Source: Rahnella laticis
GTDB taxonomy: Bacteria; Pseudomonadota; Gammaproteobacteria; Enterobacterales; Enterobacteriaceae
Direction: 5' to 3'
Length of the DNA: 64,000 nucleotides
Assembly: GCF_015644585.1 (NCBI RefSeq)
Contig: NZ_JADOBI010000006.1
Location: 248,001-312,000 of the forward strand
Within the stretch, counting starts at the first letter, position 1. Every line of letters begins with the position of its first letter. Both the position numbers and the translations under genes were made by a program. Under the pieces are notes generated by a model, which made no database searches, was not told where the DNA came from, and worked only from the letters and a program-made list of their open reading frames with translations. Shown here piece by piece: positions 1 to 8,809 of this stretch.

Positions 1-331
1 AGCGTCCGGCGAGCAGCCCGACGGCCATAAAGCTGACCGACGCTGCCAGCAACGCACGGCGGCTGAATCCGCGCGAACGGGCAACCGGTGCATCCGGTAT
101 CGCATCCAAAGCTGCCTGCAAACGCCCCACCGGCGCGTCCTGTAACATCGACCCGAACGCATCGTGGAAAGGCAAATTGCTGCGCGCCATCTGCGCCAGA
201 CGCCCGGCCAGTAGGTCGTCTGCGGCGAGCCGTGTATCAAACAGCGCCCGCTGATTTTCGCTCAGCCGGTTATCGAGATAGGCGACCAGAACTTCATCGG
301 AGAATGGCGCTGGCGGGATTTCGCGGGTCAT
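1..331 (-). CDS. anti-sigma factor, partial (C-terminus off the left edge)
   Basis: About 110 residues are visible. The start reads MTREIPPAPFSDEVLVAYLD, a short soluble zinc-finger-like/anti-sigma N-terminus followed by a basic stretch (RSRGFSRR) and the start of a hydrophobic membrane segment where the window ends. Its ATG overlaps the TGA of the ECF sigma gene by 4 bases (ATGA), the classic translationally coupled sigma/anti-sigma arrangement. By analogy with such pairs it should hold the sigma factor at the inner membrane until a signal arrives. No HxxxCxxC zinc motif is seen in the visible part, so the class is uncertain. The function is inferred mainly from size, membrane segment and coupling. 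Confidence 0.7.
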   Translation of the reverse strand, partial: MTREIPPAPFSDEVLVAYLDNRLSENQRALFDTRLAADDLLAGRLAQMARSNLPFHDAFGSMLQDAPVGRLQAALDAIPDAPVARSRGFSRRALLAASVSFMAVGLLAGR

Positions 332-846
332 TTTTTCTCTCCCTGTTGTGGCTGAGCGCCGGAACCGGTGTCTTTTGCCAGCGAAAGCCGGGCAGCCGCC
401 AGACGGCTCATAATGGTGCCAATAGGCACTGACAGCGTCATTGCCGCTTCCTGATAGGTAAAACCTTCGACATACACCAGAAACACCGCGTTCCGCTGGG
501 CTTCCGGCAGGGCATTCACCCGCTGCATCACCTGCGTATGCCAGTGCCGGTCTTCAAAAGAGAACGCATCGGCGGGCACGTCTGTTTCACTGACATCGAC
601 AAATCCCTGCCCCTGACGGACGTGCTGCGCCCTGAGTTCGTTGACCCATATGGAGTGCAGAATCGAAAAGAACCAGCGATCGGCTCCGGCGCGATCAACC
701 ACCTGCGCGCAGCGTTCAAGTGCCCGCACGCAGGTCGATTGCACCAGATCATCTGCCACGTCCGGCTTGCGCGATAACACCATCGCGTAGCGCCACAGAC
801 GCGCCAGACACTGACTCAGTTCATGACGTAAGTCGGTGGGTGAAAT
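328..846 (-). CDS. ECF-family RNA polymerase sigma factor (possible ATT start)
   Basis: Region 2 is seen in LWRYAMVLSRKPDVADDLVQ and region 4 in LPEAQRNAVFLVYVEGFTYQ, ending with a helix-turn-helix around PIGTIMSRLAAARLSL. The first ATG in frame is at 783, but it would remove the first helix of region 2. The frame stays open to 846, where an ATT codon follows a good ribosome site (GGGGA, 8-base gap) 17 bases after the TPR gene. I therefore place the start at the ATT, a rare initiation codon known from infC. The stop overlaps the anti-sigma start. The gene is cotranscribed with the cytochrome b and TPR genes upstream. The trigger signal cannot be told from sequence; neighbours suggest an envelope or redox stress. 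Confidence 0.82.
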   Translation of the reverse strand: MSPTDLRHELSQCLARLWRYAMVLSRKPDVADDLVQSTCVRALERCAQVVDRAGADRWFFSILHSIWVNELRAQHVRQGQGFVDVSETDVPADAFSFEDRHWHTQVMQRVNALPEAQRNAVFLVYVEGFTYQEAAMTLSVPIGTIMSRLAAARLSLAKDTGSGAQPQQGEKK

Positions 847-862
847 TTAGCGTTTCCCCGTT

Positions 863-1405
863 TCAGGATTCAGGATGTCCGTCGATAGCCGCGCTCAGAT
901 CGCGATACTCTTCGCAGCCGGTGCCGCACAGGCCTTTGATGGTCGCCAGTTGCGCTTTCGCGAGATCGGGACGCCCTTTAATCATATAAGCCTCGCCGAG
1001 ATATTCCCGGACTTTGGCGTAATTCGCATCGATGGCGATAGATTTCTGATAATAGCTGATGCCTTCGTCGGTACGCCCGAGTTTGCGGGTAGCGTAGCCG
1101 CGATAGTTCCAGGCTTCTTTGGTGTTCGGGTCTTTCAGCGTGTCGAGCACCGTCAGCGCTTCCTGATACCGGCCCGATTTCGCCAGATGATAGGCGTACT
1201 GGGTTTTGTCCTGATCGGAAATCATGCTGCCTTTGTCCACCATACAGCTTTTGGTTTTGCTGTCGTAGATTTGCCCTTTCGGGCAGTCCGGCGTTTTTTT
1301 CTCATCAGATTCATCACCCATCGCGTGCGCGGCGACGCTGAACATCAGCAAATTACCCGCCAGACACACCACCGACAACGCCTGAATCACTGTTTTTGTC
1401 TTCAT
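863..1405 (-). CDS. periplasmic tetratricopeptide-repeat protein
   Basis: A 180-residue protein with a signal peptide ending near AHA (residues 26-28). A short cysteine-bearing segment (DCPKGQIYDSKTKSCM) follows, likely forming one disulfide. About three TPR units come next (YAYHLAKSGRYQEALTVLD, AWNYRGYATRKLGRTDEGIS and AKVREYLGEAYMIKGRPDLA). A C-terminal CGTGCEE pair could form a second disulfide. It has no catalytic signature and should be a periplasmic scaffold or sensor. It sits between the cytochrome b gene and the sigma factor in one leftward operon, so it may be part of the signal input or of the stress response itself. The specific partner is unknown. Confidence 0.75.
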   Translation of the reverse strand: MKTKTVIQALSVVCLAGNLLMFSVAAHAMGDESDEKKTPDCPKGQIYDSKTKSCMVDKGSMISDQDKTQYAYHLAKSGRYQEALTVLDTLKDPNTKEAWNYRGYATRKLGRTDEGISYYQKSIAIDANYAKVREYLGEAYMIKGRPDLAKAQLATIKGLCGTGCEEYRDLSAAIDGHPES

Positions 1406-1436
1406 AGTTTTTGTCTTCCTGTAGGGGAGAGTTTAT

Positions 1437-2015
1437 TTACGGGCGGCTGACGCGGCCCGGCAGCATGCGGCGCAAAATGCCGTCGCGGAGAACGTAGTGA
1501 TGGAACAGTGCGGCCAGCGCATGTACGCCCGCCAGAACAATCAGCGCCCAGGCCACGTTGTTGTGTAACGTGCCGAAGGTTCGGGTCATCACGCTGTCGA
1601 AGTTGAAAACGTCAGGAATGGGGAAAAGCCCGAAGAAGTAGAAGGGCTCGGCCTGCGACCAGCGGAACAAAAAGCCCAGCACGATCTGCGTGACCAGCAA
1701 AATGTAGAGCGCCAGATGGGTCAGATGCGCCGCCGCTTTCATCATCACCGGCATGGCGACAGGTTCCTGTTTGCTGCGCCCGGTGCTGACCGTAAACAGA
1801 CGCCAGAGCAAACGCCCGAGGATAATCGCCGCCAGTAAAATCCCGACAGAAATATGCACGGATTGCAGCCCTTTGCGCAGCGGCGTGCCGCGCTCAAGCA
1901 CTTCCCAGATATGCGCGCTGGCAAACAGAAAAATGACGCACAGCGCCGTCAGCCAGTGCAGAAGAATGGTCAGCCCGTCGTAACGGTGGCGGGAAACAGA
2001 AGTGGAAGTTTGCAT
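1437..2015 (-). CDS. cytochrome b561-family membrane protein
   Basis: About 192 residues with four hydrophobic helices and histidines placed for two b-type haems (LLHWLTALCVI near the N-terminus, HISVGILLAAI, HLALYILLVTQ and LAGVHALAALFHHY at the end). This is the CybB/b561 fold, which shuttles electrons between quinol and a periplasmic acceptor. I start at ATG 2015 (MQTSTSVSRHRYDGLT) because family members begin just before the YDGLTILLHW motif; an upstream GTG at 2063 would add 16 atypical residues. It is first in the operon with the TPR, sigma and anti-sigma genes, implying a redox-linked regulon. The electron acceptor is not visible in this window. Confidence 0.85.
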   Translation of the reverse strand: MQTSTSVSRHRYDGLTILLHWLTALCVIFLFASAHIWEVLERGTPLRKGLQSVHISVGILLAAIILGRLLWRLFTVSTGRSKQEPVAMPVMMKAAAHLTHLALYILLVTQIVLGFLFRWSQAEPFYFFGLFPIPDVFNFDSVMTRTFGTLHNNVAWALIVLAGVHALAALFHHYVLRDGILRRMLPGRVSRP

Positions 2016-2106
2016 AAAAAACGGTGCCCGTAAGTGTTCGATATGAGGTAAACACCTGAGCACCGCTTTTTATTCGGTATGAGGAAAAAATAATTTTCAG
2101 AAATCG

Positions 2107-3165
2107 TTAAACGCTGGTCGTCCGGTTGCGTCCGTTGGTTTTGGATTGATACAGCGCGCCGTCGGCCACAATGATATTTCCCTGCAAACTTTTACCCGTC
2201 TGGTAGTTCGCCACGCCCAGCGATACGGTAATCTTGAAAGGTTCGCCGTCGGCATTGATAAAGACCGTGCTTTCGACCGCACGGCGGATACGCTCACAGC
2301 ATTTCACGCATTCGTAGGTGTTGCCGCTGGCAATCAGAATCACAAATTCTTCGCCGCCAAAACGCGCCAGAACGTCGTCTTTTCGCAGCATCATCCGCGC
2401 CACATTCGCCACGCGCACCAGCACCTCATCGCCGATGGCATGCCCGTAGGTATCGTTCACTTTCTTGAAGAAATCGATATCCAGCATCGCCAGCCCGAAT
2501 CCGCTGTGGTTTTTCTGCACCGCTTTCAGGTGCTCTTCCAGCCCCATGCGGTTAAAGGTTTTGGTGAGGAAATCCATCGACGAGTTTTCTTTCTCGCGGA
2601 AAAACGCGCGCACGTAACGGAATTTACCTCCCAGCCCGTGGTAGCAGATAAACATGCAAAAAAGCGTGACCAGCTGGTAGCCAAGTGAACTCCAGATAAT
2701 CGCCCAGGAATTCAGGTATGGGGCTGAGACAATCAGCCGGATCACCAGGACTATCGACGTCGCGATAGCGAAGGTACGAATGTTGTTGTCGCGCCACGGC
2801 CTGAAATAGCAGATGCCCGCAATCATCACCGCGACAAACAGGTTATCGATAGTGAACATTCCGGTGAGGAAAAATTTCAGCATAAACCCGCAGAGCACGC
2901 TGAACCAGCCGACGTAGAACACGCAAATCACCAGCGGGATCATCTCAAAGCTGTAATACACCGTGTCGCTGAGGCGGAACAAATCGCGATCCAGAAAAGC
3001 CGCCACGGCACCGCAGAGCACCCCGAACAACACTCGCTTGTAGAGTGGGGAGTTCGGCCCGAGCGGGCTGTCGCTGCTGAGGAAAAAATAGAAAAACACC
3101 AGGCTGGCGTAAGTCACGCAAATATTAATGTAAAGCGCATCCAGCGACTTGATCACTTGTTCCAT
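2107..3165 (-). CDS. membrane diguanylate cyclase (GGDEF)
   Basis: A 352-residue enzyme making cyclic di-GMP from two GTP. Residues 1-180 hold about six hydrophobic helices (a membrane sensor domain). The GGDEF domain starts at DFLTKTFNRMGLEE (198-211). The catalytic motif is GGEEF (270-274), intact, and the inhibitory I-site RxxD is present as RKDD (261-264), so product feedback is expected. The start is well supported by AGGAG five bases upstream. It is divergent from ycgR, a cyclic-di-GMP receptor, and close to pdeH, pdeK and the bcs operon, so its output plausibly feeds motility and cellulose control. The signal sensed by the membrane part is unknown, and I do not recognise an E. coli orthologue. 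Confidence 0.92.
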   Translation of the reverse strand: MEQVIKSLDALYINICVTYASLVFFYFFLSSDSPLGPNSPLYKRVLFGVLCGAVAAFLDRDLFRLSDTVYYSFEMIPLVICVFYVGWFSVLCGFMLKFFLTGMFTIDNLFVAVMIAGICYFRPWRDNNIRTFAIATSIVLVIRLIVSAPYLNSWAIIWSSLGYQLVTLFCMFICYHGLGGKFRYVRAFFREKENSSMDFLTKTFNRMGLEEHLKAVQKNHSGFGLAMLDIDFFKKVNDTYGHAIGDEVLVRVANVARMMLRKDDVLARFGGEEFVILIASGNTYECVKCCERIRRAVESTVFINADGEPFKITVSLGVANYQTGKSLQGNIIVADGALYQSKTNGRNRTTSV

Positions 3166-3337
3166 ACAACTCCTGCAACCCGCTGCGAACCGGACAACAA
3201 AAATCCGTGACAGGGGCGGAAAATAACCTTCGATAGTGTGAAAGATAGCCTATATATAAAGTGAAGACGGCACAAACTCCGGCCTGCCTTCGGCGGAATT
3301 TCACCTTAAGCCGGAGAAAATACCCGTTATTGCACAT

Positions 3338-3364
3338 TAAAGTTTTGTTCTGAATAACCGATAT
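3338..3364 (+). promoter_or_regulatory. sigma-28 (FliA) promoter of ycgR
   Basis: TAAAGTTT at 3338-3345 is a perfect -35 element. It is followed by 11 bases and ACCGATAT at 3357-3364, one mismatch from GCCGATA at its core. Spacing matches the enterobacterial class 3 flagellar consensus. It lies about 70 bases before the ycgR start, fitting the known FliA control of ycgR in E. coli. Confidence 0.85.
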
Positions 3365-3435
3365 CCGTAATAGGCACTTTTTATTTCGAGGGCTGGACGA
3401 ACATTTTGTGATCATTGCATATAGAGGTGTGGCAG

Positions 3436-4182
3436 GTGAGCGAAGTATCCCGAGAGTCGTTTGCTAAGCGGAACACGCTGGCAATCTTGTCCGTACTGCG
3501 TGACTTGAAGAAGAACCAGACGCTGGTCATGGTCAGTCACGCCCGCGGGCAATTTATCAGTAAAATTTTGGACGTAGATTCTGATAACCATCAGTTTTTG
3601 TTCGATCTGGGCAGCTCAGATTATGAAAACGGCCTGGCGATTAATGCCGGGACGCTGAACTTTGTCGCGGAACCGACCGGTGCGAAAGTGGAATTTGCCT
3701 GCGGTCAGGTACGTCAGGTGACGTACGAAGGTTTGCCGACGTTTACCTGCGATATTCCGCCCGTCCTGTATTTTATCCAGCGCCGCGAGTATTTCCGCGT
3801 GAACGTTCCCTGGCTGCCGGATTACCGTTGCAGCGGAAAACTGCCGGATGCGTCAGAGTTTGCCTATCGCGTGCGCGATATCTCTCTCGGCGGTCTTGGG
3901 CTGGAAATTGACGGCACAACGCCACCGGAAATGGCTTCCGGCGCGGTGCTGAAAGATTCGCTGATTCAGCTGGCGGAACTCGGCTCGTTCAAGCTGGATT
4001 TGCAATACATCGGCTCGATGCCGCGTAAATCTGTCAGCAACAAAGGCGAAACGGTCAGCACGCAGCGGCTGAGTTTTAGGTTTCCGCATTTGTCGCCCGC
4101 GCAGGAACGTGATCTGCAACGGGCGATTTTCGAGCTGGAAAAACAGCAGCATCTCAAAGCCAGACGTTTCCAGGAAAGTTAA
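3436..4182 (+). CDS. ycgR: flagellar brake protein YcgR (PilZ)
   Basis: A 248-residue cyclic-di-GMP receptor that slows and biases the flagellar motor. It has an N-terminal YcgR domain (about 1-105) and a C-terminal PilZ domain with both ligand motifs: RxxxR as R117-R121 (RREYFR) and DxSxxG at 148-153 (DISLGG). I chose GTG 3436 (SEVSRESFAK) rather than the TTG at 3415 because AGAGGTG lies six bases before the GTG and the resulting length matches E. coli (244). A FliA promoter sits upstream. It stands divergent to a diguanylate cyclase gene, an arrangement that could couple ligand synthesis and response. Confidence 0.93.
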   Translation: MSEVSRESFAKRNTLAILSVLRDLKKNQTLVMVSHARGQFISKILDVDSDNHQFLFDLGSSDYENGLAINAGTLNFVAEPTGAKVEFACGQVRQVTYEGLPTFTCDIPPVLYFIQRREYFRVNVPWLPDYRCSGKLPDASEFAYRVRDISLGGLGLEIDGTTPPEMASGAVLKDSLIQLAELGSFKLDLQYIGSMPRKSVSNKGETVSTQRLSFRFPHLSPAQERDLQRAIFELEKQQHLKARRFQES

Positions 4183-4205
4183 CGTTCAGATCTGAGATAA
4201 ACGGC

Positions 4206-4964
4206 TCAGATAAACATGCCGCCCGACGCTTCTACGCGCTGGGCGTTCATCCAGCCCGCTTCATCGCTGAGCATCAGCGCTACCATGCCGCCGATATCAT
4301 CCGGCAAACCGGCACGCCCCAGCGCGGTGTTCGCGGAGACAATCTGATTCACCTGCGGATTATCACGCACCATTCCGCCGCTGAAATCCGTTTCAATCGC
4401 TCCCGGCGCCAGAACGTTGGCGGTGATACCACGCGCACCCAGCTCTTTCGCCTGATAACGCGTCAGCACTTCGATTGCGCCTTTCATGATGGCGTAAGCC
4501 GAAGAACCCGGCAGCGCAAACCGCGCCAGACCGCTGGAAATATTCAGAATACGGCCACCGTCGGCCATCAGCGGCAACAGTTTTTGCGTGAGGAAGAACG
4601 GCCCTTTCAGGTGGACATTCATCATCAGGTCAAACTGCTCTTCGGTGGTGTCGGTGAACGCTTCATGCAGCCCCACGCCCGCATTGTTGACCAGAAAATC
4701 AAAAGTCTCACGCTGCCAGATCTGCTGAAGCTGCGTTTTTACCTCAGCCACAAACGCATCAAACGATCCGGTTTCGCCGGTATTGAGCGCTAATGCCACC
4801 GCCTTTCCGCCCGAAGCTTCCACGGTCTGCACCACGGCTTTCGCCGCGTCAATCTGACTGTGGTAAGTGAAAATGACATCAACACCCTTTTTCGCCAGTT
4901 TTTCAATGGCATTCCGGCCTAAACCACGGCTCCCACCGGTTACGATAGCGATTTTACGATTCAT
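4206..4964 (-). CDS. short-chain dehydrogenase/reductase
   Basis: A 252-residue classical SDR. The NAD(P)-binding TGGSRGLG is at residues 9-16, NNAGVG follows at about 92-97, and the catalytic Ser and YxxxK are seen in SSGLARFALPGSSAYAIMKG. I start at MNRKIAIVTG (4964) because GAGG sits nine bases upstream; the ATG 12 bases earlier lacks a site. It is divergent from yhjC, and the shared 80-base gap carries an inverted repeat, so YhjC probably controls it. The substrate cannot be told from sequence. The family often reduces quinones, aldehydes or 3-oxoacyl compounds. Confidence 0.85.
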   Translation of the reverse strand: MNRKIAIVTGGSRGLGRNAIEKLAKKGVDVIFTYHSQIDAAKAVVQTVEASGGKAVALALNTGETGSFDAFVAEVKTQLQQIWQRETFDFLVNNAGVGLHEAFTDTTEEQFDLMMNVHLKGPFFLTQKLLPLMADGGRILNISSGLARFALPGSSAYAIMKGAIEVLTRYQAKELGARGITANVLAPGAIETDFSGGMVRDNPQVNQIVSANTALGRAGLPDDIGGMVALMLSDEAGWMNAQRVEASGGMFI

Positions 4965-5016
4965 TTCAGACCTCATTGGCTTTTGGTACGTTTTCGTTGT
5001 TTAAAACACAGCCTAT

Positions 5017-5045
5017 TGGACTCCGTTGTAATGATAAATAGTCCA
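5017..5045. promoter_or_regulatory. candidate LysR-type operator between the SDR gene and yhjC
   Basis: TGGACT (5017-5022) and AGTCCA (5040-5045) form an inverted repeat with a 17-base spacer in the divergent gap. LysR regulators usually bind such dyads next to their own promoter and a divergent target. The assignment rests only on position and symmetry. Confidence 0.35.
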
Positions 5046-5089
5046 TAATGAGTTTCACTGTCTCAGAACCAACAACAATCGGGCAAAAT

Positions 5090-5989
5090 GTGGATAAAAT
5101 TCAATCAATGAAGGTTTTCGTTCGCGTCGCGGAACTGAGCAATTTTACCCGTGCCGCCGAAAGCCTGGGATTACCCAAAGGCAGCGTGTCGCGGCTGGTC
5201 CAGCAACTGGAAATCCGCATGTCCGCCCGTTTGTTGCACCGTTCCACGCGCCGCGTTCAGCTGACGCAGGACGGTCAGGTGTTTTATCAGCGCTGCAAGG
5301 AACTGCTTTCCAGCATGGACGAACTCGAATCGATGTTTCAGTCGAACCCGGCGAGCATCAGCGGGCGGTTGCGCGTGGATATGTCGGTCGGCATGGCGAC
5401 GCATCTGGTGTTGCCGCGTCTGGCGGAGTTTCTGAACCGCTATCCGGCACTGGAAATCGAACTGAGCAGCACCGATCACCGCGTGGATGTCGTGCGCGAA
5501 GGGTTTGACTGCGTGGTGCGCAGCGGCACTTTGAAGGATTCCGGCCTGATCGCCCGCCCGCTGGGGCATCTGAGCGTGATTAACTGCGCCAGCCCCGGTT
5601 ATCTGCAACGCTACGGCACGCTGGATCACCCCGATCAGCTGGCGCAGCATGCGATGGTGCATTACGAACAAACGCTCGGCAGCCATACGTCTGCGTTTGA
5701 ATATCTCGACGGCAAGCAGGTGAAAACCGTCAAAAGCGGCGGCGCGGTGACGGTCAACAGCACGGAAACCTATGTTTCTGCCTGTCTGGCCGGTCTGGGA
5801 ATTATTCAGGCGCCGCTGATTGGTGTGCGTAACGCGCTGGCGGGCGGCCAGCTGGTGAGTATTTTGCCGCAATTCCGCGCGCCGCCGATGCCCGTGACGC
5901 TGGTTTATCCGCACCGCCTGAACCTTTCGCGGCGCGTGAAAGTCTTCATGGACTGGCTGACAGAAATCACCCAAACGTTCATTGCCTGA
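5090..5989 (+). CDS. yhjC: LysR-family regulator YhjC (RcdB)
   Basis: A 299-residue transcription factor. The winged helix-turn-helix is in residues 7-65 (FTRAAESLGLPKGSVSRLVQ) and the LysR substrate-binding domain follows from about 90. The GTG at 5090 gives MDKIQSMKVFVRVAEL, which lines up with the E. coli YhjC start and gives the same length; the ATG at 5048 would add 14 residues not expected. Position before yhjD matches E. coli. There it has been linked to acid-stress and biofilm regulation; here its likely direct target is the divergent SDR gene. The inducer is unknown. Confidence 0.85.
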   Translation: MDKIQSMKVFVRVAELSNFTRAAESLGLPKGSVSRLVQQLEIRMSARLLHRSTRRVQLTQDGQVFYQRCKELLSSMDELESMFQSNPASISGRLRVDMSVGMATHLVLPRLAEFLNRYPALEIELSSTDHRVDVVREGFDCVVRSGTLKDSGLIARPLGHLSVINCASPGYLQRYGTLDHPDQLAQHAMVHYEQTLGSHTSAFEYLDGKQVKTVKSGGAVTVNSTETYVSACLAGLGIIQAPLIGVRNALAGGQLVSILPQFRAPPMPVTLVYPHRLNLSRRVKVFMDWLTEITQTFIA

Positions 5990-6073
5990 GCGGTTAAACC
6001 CGCCGGACATCGCCCGGACGGCTCAGGCGTCTATACTTAAGGCTGGATGCACTTTTAAGGACAACATGGATCA

Positions 6074-7189
6074 ATGCCCATTATTTCTAAGCAAGAACCG
6101 GTAAAACAGGAAAAACCCGCTCCGCTGATTAACATCAAAACCGGCAATTCGACGGTGGATAAAAATATCGGCAGATTTTCGCGACTGGTGGAACACGTTC
6201 AGTCCTGGGGCTGGGTCGCGCATTTGCTGCGGGCCACGGAACGTTTCAACGATCGTCTGGGTAGCCAGTTTGGTGCCGCGATCACCTATTTCTCGTTCCT
6301 CTCGCTGATCCCGATTCTGATGGTTTCCTTCGCCGCCGTGGGTTTCGTGCTGGCGTCCAATCCGGACCTGCTGGCCGGTCTCATCAATAAAATCGTGAAC
6401 AGCATCAGCGACCCGAATCTGGCAAATACGCTGAAAAGCACGGTCAACACTGCCATTCAGCAACGTACCGCCGTCGGGTTATCCGGCCTGCTGATTGCGC
6501 TGTACTCCGGCATCAGCTGGATGGGAAATTTGCGCGAGGCGATCCGCGCGCAGTCGCGTGACGTCTGGGAACGCAATCCGCAGGATCAGGAGAAGATTTA
6601 CCGCCGCTACATTCGCGATTTTATTTCGCTGACCGGGCTGGTGCTGGCGCTGATCATCACGCTGTCGCTGACGTCTATTGCCGGTGCGGCGCAAAAAACC
6701 ATTGTGGATGCGCTGGGGCTAGGCGGTATCGAGTGGCTGAGGCCGGTGATGACCAGTATTACGCTGGTGATTTCCATTGCGGCCAACTATCTGCTGTTCC
6801 TGTGGATTTTCTGGATGTTGCCGCGCCATAAACCGCGCAAGAAAGCCCTGCTACGCGGGACGTTGCTGGCGGCGATTGGCTTTGAGGTGATTAAATTCGT
6901 GATGACCATGACGCTGCCGAAACTGGCCACCTCGCCTTCCGGCGCGGCGTTCGGTTCGGTCATTGGCCTGATGGCGTTCTTCTATTTCTTCGCCCGCCTG
7001 ACGTTGTTTGTTGCCGCGTGGATTGCCACCGCGAAATACAAAGATGACCCGGTCATGCCCGATCATGGGAAAAAAGGCGCAAAAGCGGCGTCGGGAAACG
7101 ACAGTGAATACACGCCTGACGACCTCATCGTGCCAGATGAAATGCATATAACCGCCGTTAATTCTGAAAATGAAACCAAAAAGCAGTGA
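6074..7189 (+). CDS. yhjD: inner membrane protein YhjD (YihY/BrkB family)
   Basis: A 371-residue polytopic protein. After a soluble N-terminus of about 60 residues it has six hydrophobic helices, starting with AAITYFSFLSLIPILMVSFA, the family signature. A charged C-terminal tail (about 325-371) is probably cytoplasmic. In E. coli a point mutation in YhjD suppresses loss of Kdo in lipid A, so a role in moving lipid A precursors or another envelope lipid has been proposed; the normal substrate is not settled. It follows yhjC as in E. coli. The E. coli protein is shorter (about 337) because of its termini. Confidence 0.88.
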   Translation: MPIISKQEPVKQEKPAPLINIKTGNSTVDKNIGRFSRLVEHVQSWGWVAHLLRATERFNDRLGSQFGAAITYFSFLSLIPILMVSFAAVGFVLASNPDLLAGLINKIVNSISDPNLANTLKSTVNTAIQQRTAVGLSGLLIALYSGISWMGNLREAIRAQSRDVWERNPQDQEKIYRRYIRDFISLTGLVLALIITLSLTSIAGAAQKTIVDALGLGGIEWLRPVMTSITLVISIAANYLLFLWIFWMLPRHKPRKKALLRGTLLAAIGFEVIKFVMTMTLPKLATSPSGAAFGSVIGLMAFFYFFARLTLFVAAWIATAKYKDDPVMPDHGKKGAKAASGNDSEYTPDDLIVPDEMHITAVNSENETKKQ

Positions 7190-7476
7190 ATAACACCAGA
7201 TAGCGCTTCTCGCTGCCCTTAAAACCAGAATAACTGACTAATGGCCGTACTTTTATTTCACGGTTTTGCAGTCAGTTACTCTGAATTTGTTCCATTGAGC
7301 AAACTTATGATTTGCAAACGGGCGACACCAAAATAGATTCCCCCGATCCCGCCCGAAATGCCGTTTTTGAGCATTTCTCCCTCGTTGAAAACCCGTCTGG
7401 CTCTGCATAAGATGCCCTTTCACCACACATTTATTTACAAACCCTCTATTTCATCAACAACAAATAAGAAACACTT

Positions 7477-8799
7477 ATGCAAGCCTCCATCGCTCAAGAA
7501 TTAGAAGCTGACGCCAATCTGGTGAATCAGAACTCACGCGGAAAAGTCATCGTTGCGTCGCTGATCGGGACGGCCATCGAGTTTTTCGACTTTTACATTT
7601 ATGCCACCGCTGCGGTGATCGTGTTCCCGCATATCTTCTTCCCGCAGGGTGACCCGACGGCAGCCACGCTACAGTCGCTCGCCACTTTCGCTATCGCCTT
7701 TATTGCGCGTCCGATTGGCTCCGCGCTGTTCGGGCATTTCGGCGACCGCGTCGGGCGTAAAGTGACGCTCGTGGCGTCCCTGCTGACCATGGGTGTTTCC
7801 ACCGTTGTCATTGGTCTGCTGCCGACTTACGCGACGATTGGCGTTTTCGCACCGATGCTGCTGGCGCTGGCGCGTTTTGGTCAGGGTCTCGGCCTGGGCG
7901 GCGAATGGGGCGGCGCGGCATTGCTCGCAACGGAGAATGCGCCACCGAAAAAACGCGCGCTGTACGGTTCTTTCCCGCAGCTTGGCGCGCCGATTGGCTT
8001 CTTCTTCGCTAACGGCATGTTCCTGCTGCTGTCCTGGCTGCTGACTGACGAACAGTTTATTTCCTGGGGCTGGCGCGTGCCGTTCCTGCTTTCTGCGGTG
8101 CTGGTACTGGTTGGCCTTTACGTGCGTGTTTCCCTGCACGAAACGCCGGTCTTTGCCAAAATCGCCAAAGCCGGTAAACAGGTGAAAGTACCGATTGGCA
8201 CACTGTTCACCAAATACAAAAAAGCGACCCTGCTCGGCACGTTCATCATGGTGGCGACATATACACTGTTCTACATCATGACCGTGTATTCACTGGGTTA
8301 CGGCACGGCAGCGCAGCCCGTCGGTCTGGGCATTCCGCGTAATGAATTCCTGCTGATGCTGATGATTGGCGTAGTCGGTTTCGGCGTGATGGTTCCGGTT
8401 GCCGGCCAGCTGGCGGATAAATTTGGGCGTCGCAAAACGATGATCTGCATTACCTTGCTGATGATTGTTTTCGCACTGTGCTTCCCGACCATCCTCGGTT
8501 CAGGCTCGCAGGCGCTGGTGATGGTCTTCCTGCTGTGCGGTTTTATGGTGATGGGGCTGACGTTTGGCCCGATGGGCGCGCTGCTGCCGGAACTGTTCCC
8601 GACAGAAGTCCGCTACACCGGCGCATCCTTCTCCTATAATGTGTCTTCGATACTGGGTGCGTCCGTCGCGCCGTACATCGCCACCTGGCTGGCAACTCAT
8701 TACGGGTTGTTCTATGTGGGCGTTTATCTGGCCTTTATGGCAACGCTGACGCTGATCGCGCTGCTGCTGTCCAAAGAAACTGCCCATCAGTCACTGTAA
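7477..8799 (+). CDS. yhjE: MFS metabolite:proton symporter YhjE
   Basis: A 440-residue transporter with about 12 membrane helices. It shows the sugar/metabolite-symporter (MHS) motifs: GTAIEFFDFYIYATAA in helix 1, DRVGRKVTLV after helix 2 and GLGLGGEWGGAALLATENAP in helix 4. Substrates of the MHS group are organic acids and osmolytes such as citrate, alpha-ketoglutarate, shikimate and proline; the YhjE substrate is not established. A 287-base leader before the start (7190-7476) shows no gene; I see no clear operator there. Order yhjD-yhjE matches E. coli. Confidence 0.88.
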   Translation: MQASIAQELEADANLVNQNSRGKVIVASLIGTAIEFFDFYIYATAAVIVFPHIFFPQGDPTAATLQSLATFAIAFIARPIGSALFGHFGDRVGRKVTLVASLLTMGVSTVVIGLLPTYATIGVFAPMLLALARFGQGLGLGGEWGGAALLATENAPPKKRALYGSFPQLGAPIGFFFANGMFLLLSWLLTDEQFISWGWRVPFLLSAVLVLVGLYVRVSLHETPVFAKIAKAGKQVKVPIGTLFTKYKKATLLGTFIMVATYTLFYIMTVYSLGYGTAAQPVGLGIPRNEFLLMLMIGVVGFGVMVPVAGQLADKFGRRKTMICITLLMIVFALCFPTILGSGSQALVMVFLLCGFMVMGLTFGPMGALLPELFPTEVRYTGASFSYNVSSILGASVAPYIATWLATHYGLFYVGVYLAFMATLTLIALLLSKETAHQSL

Positions 8800-8809
8800 C
8801 TGATCCGGA

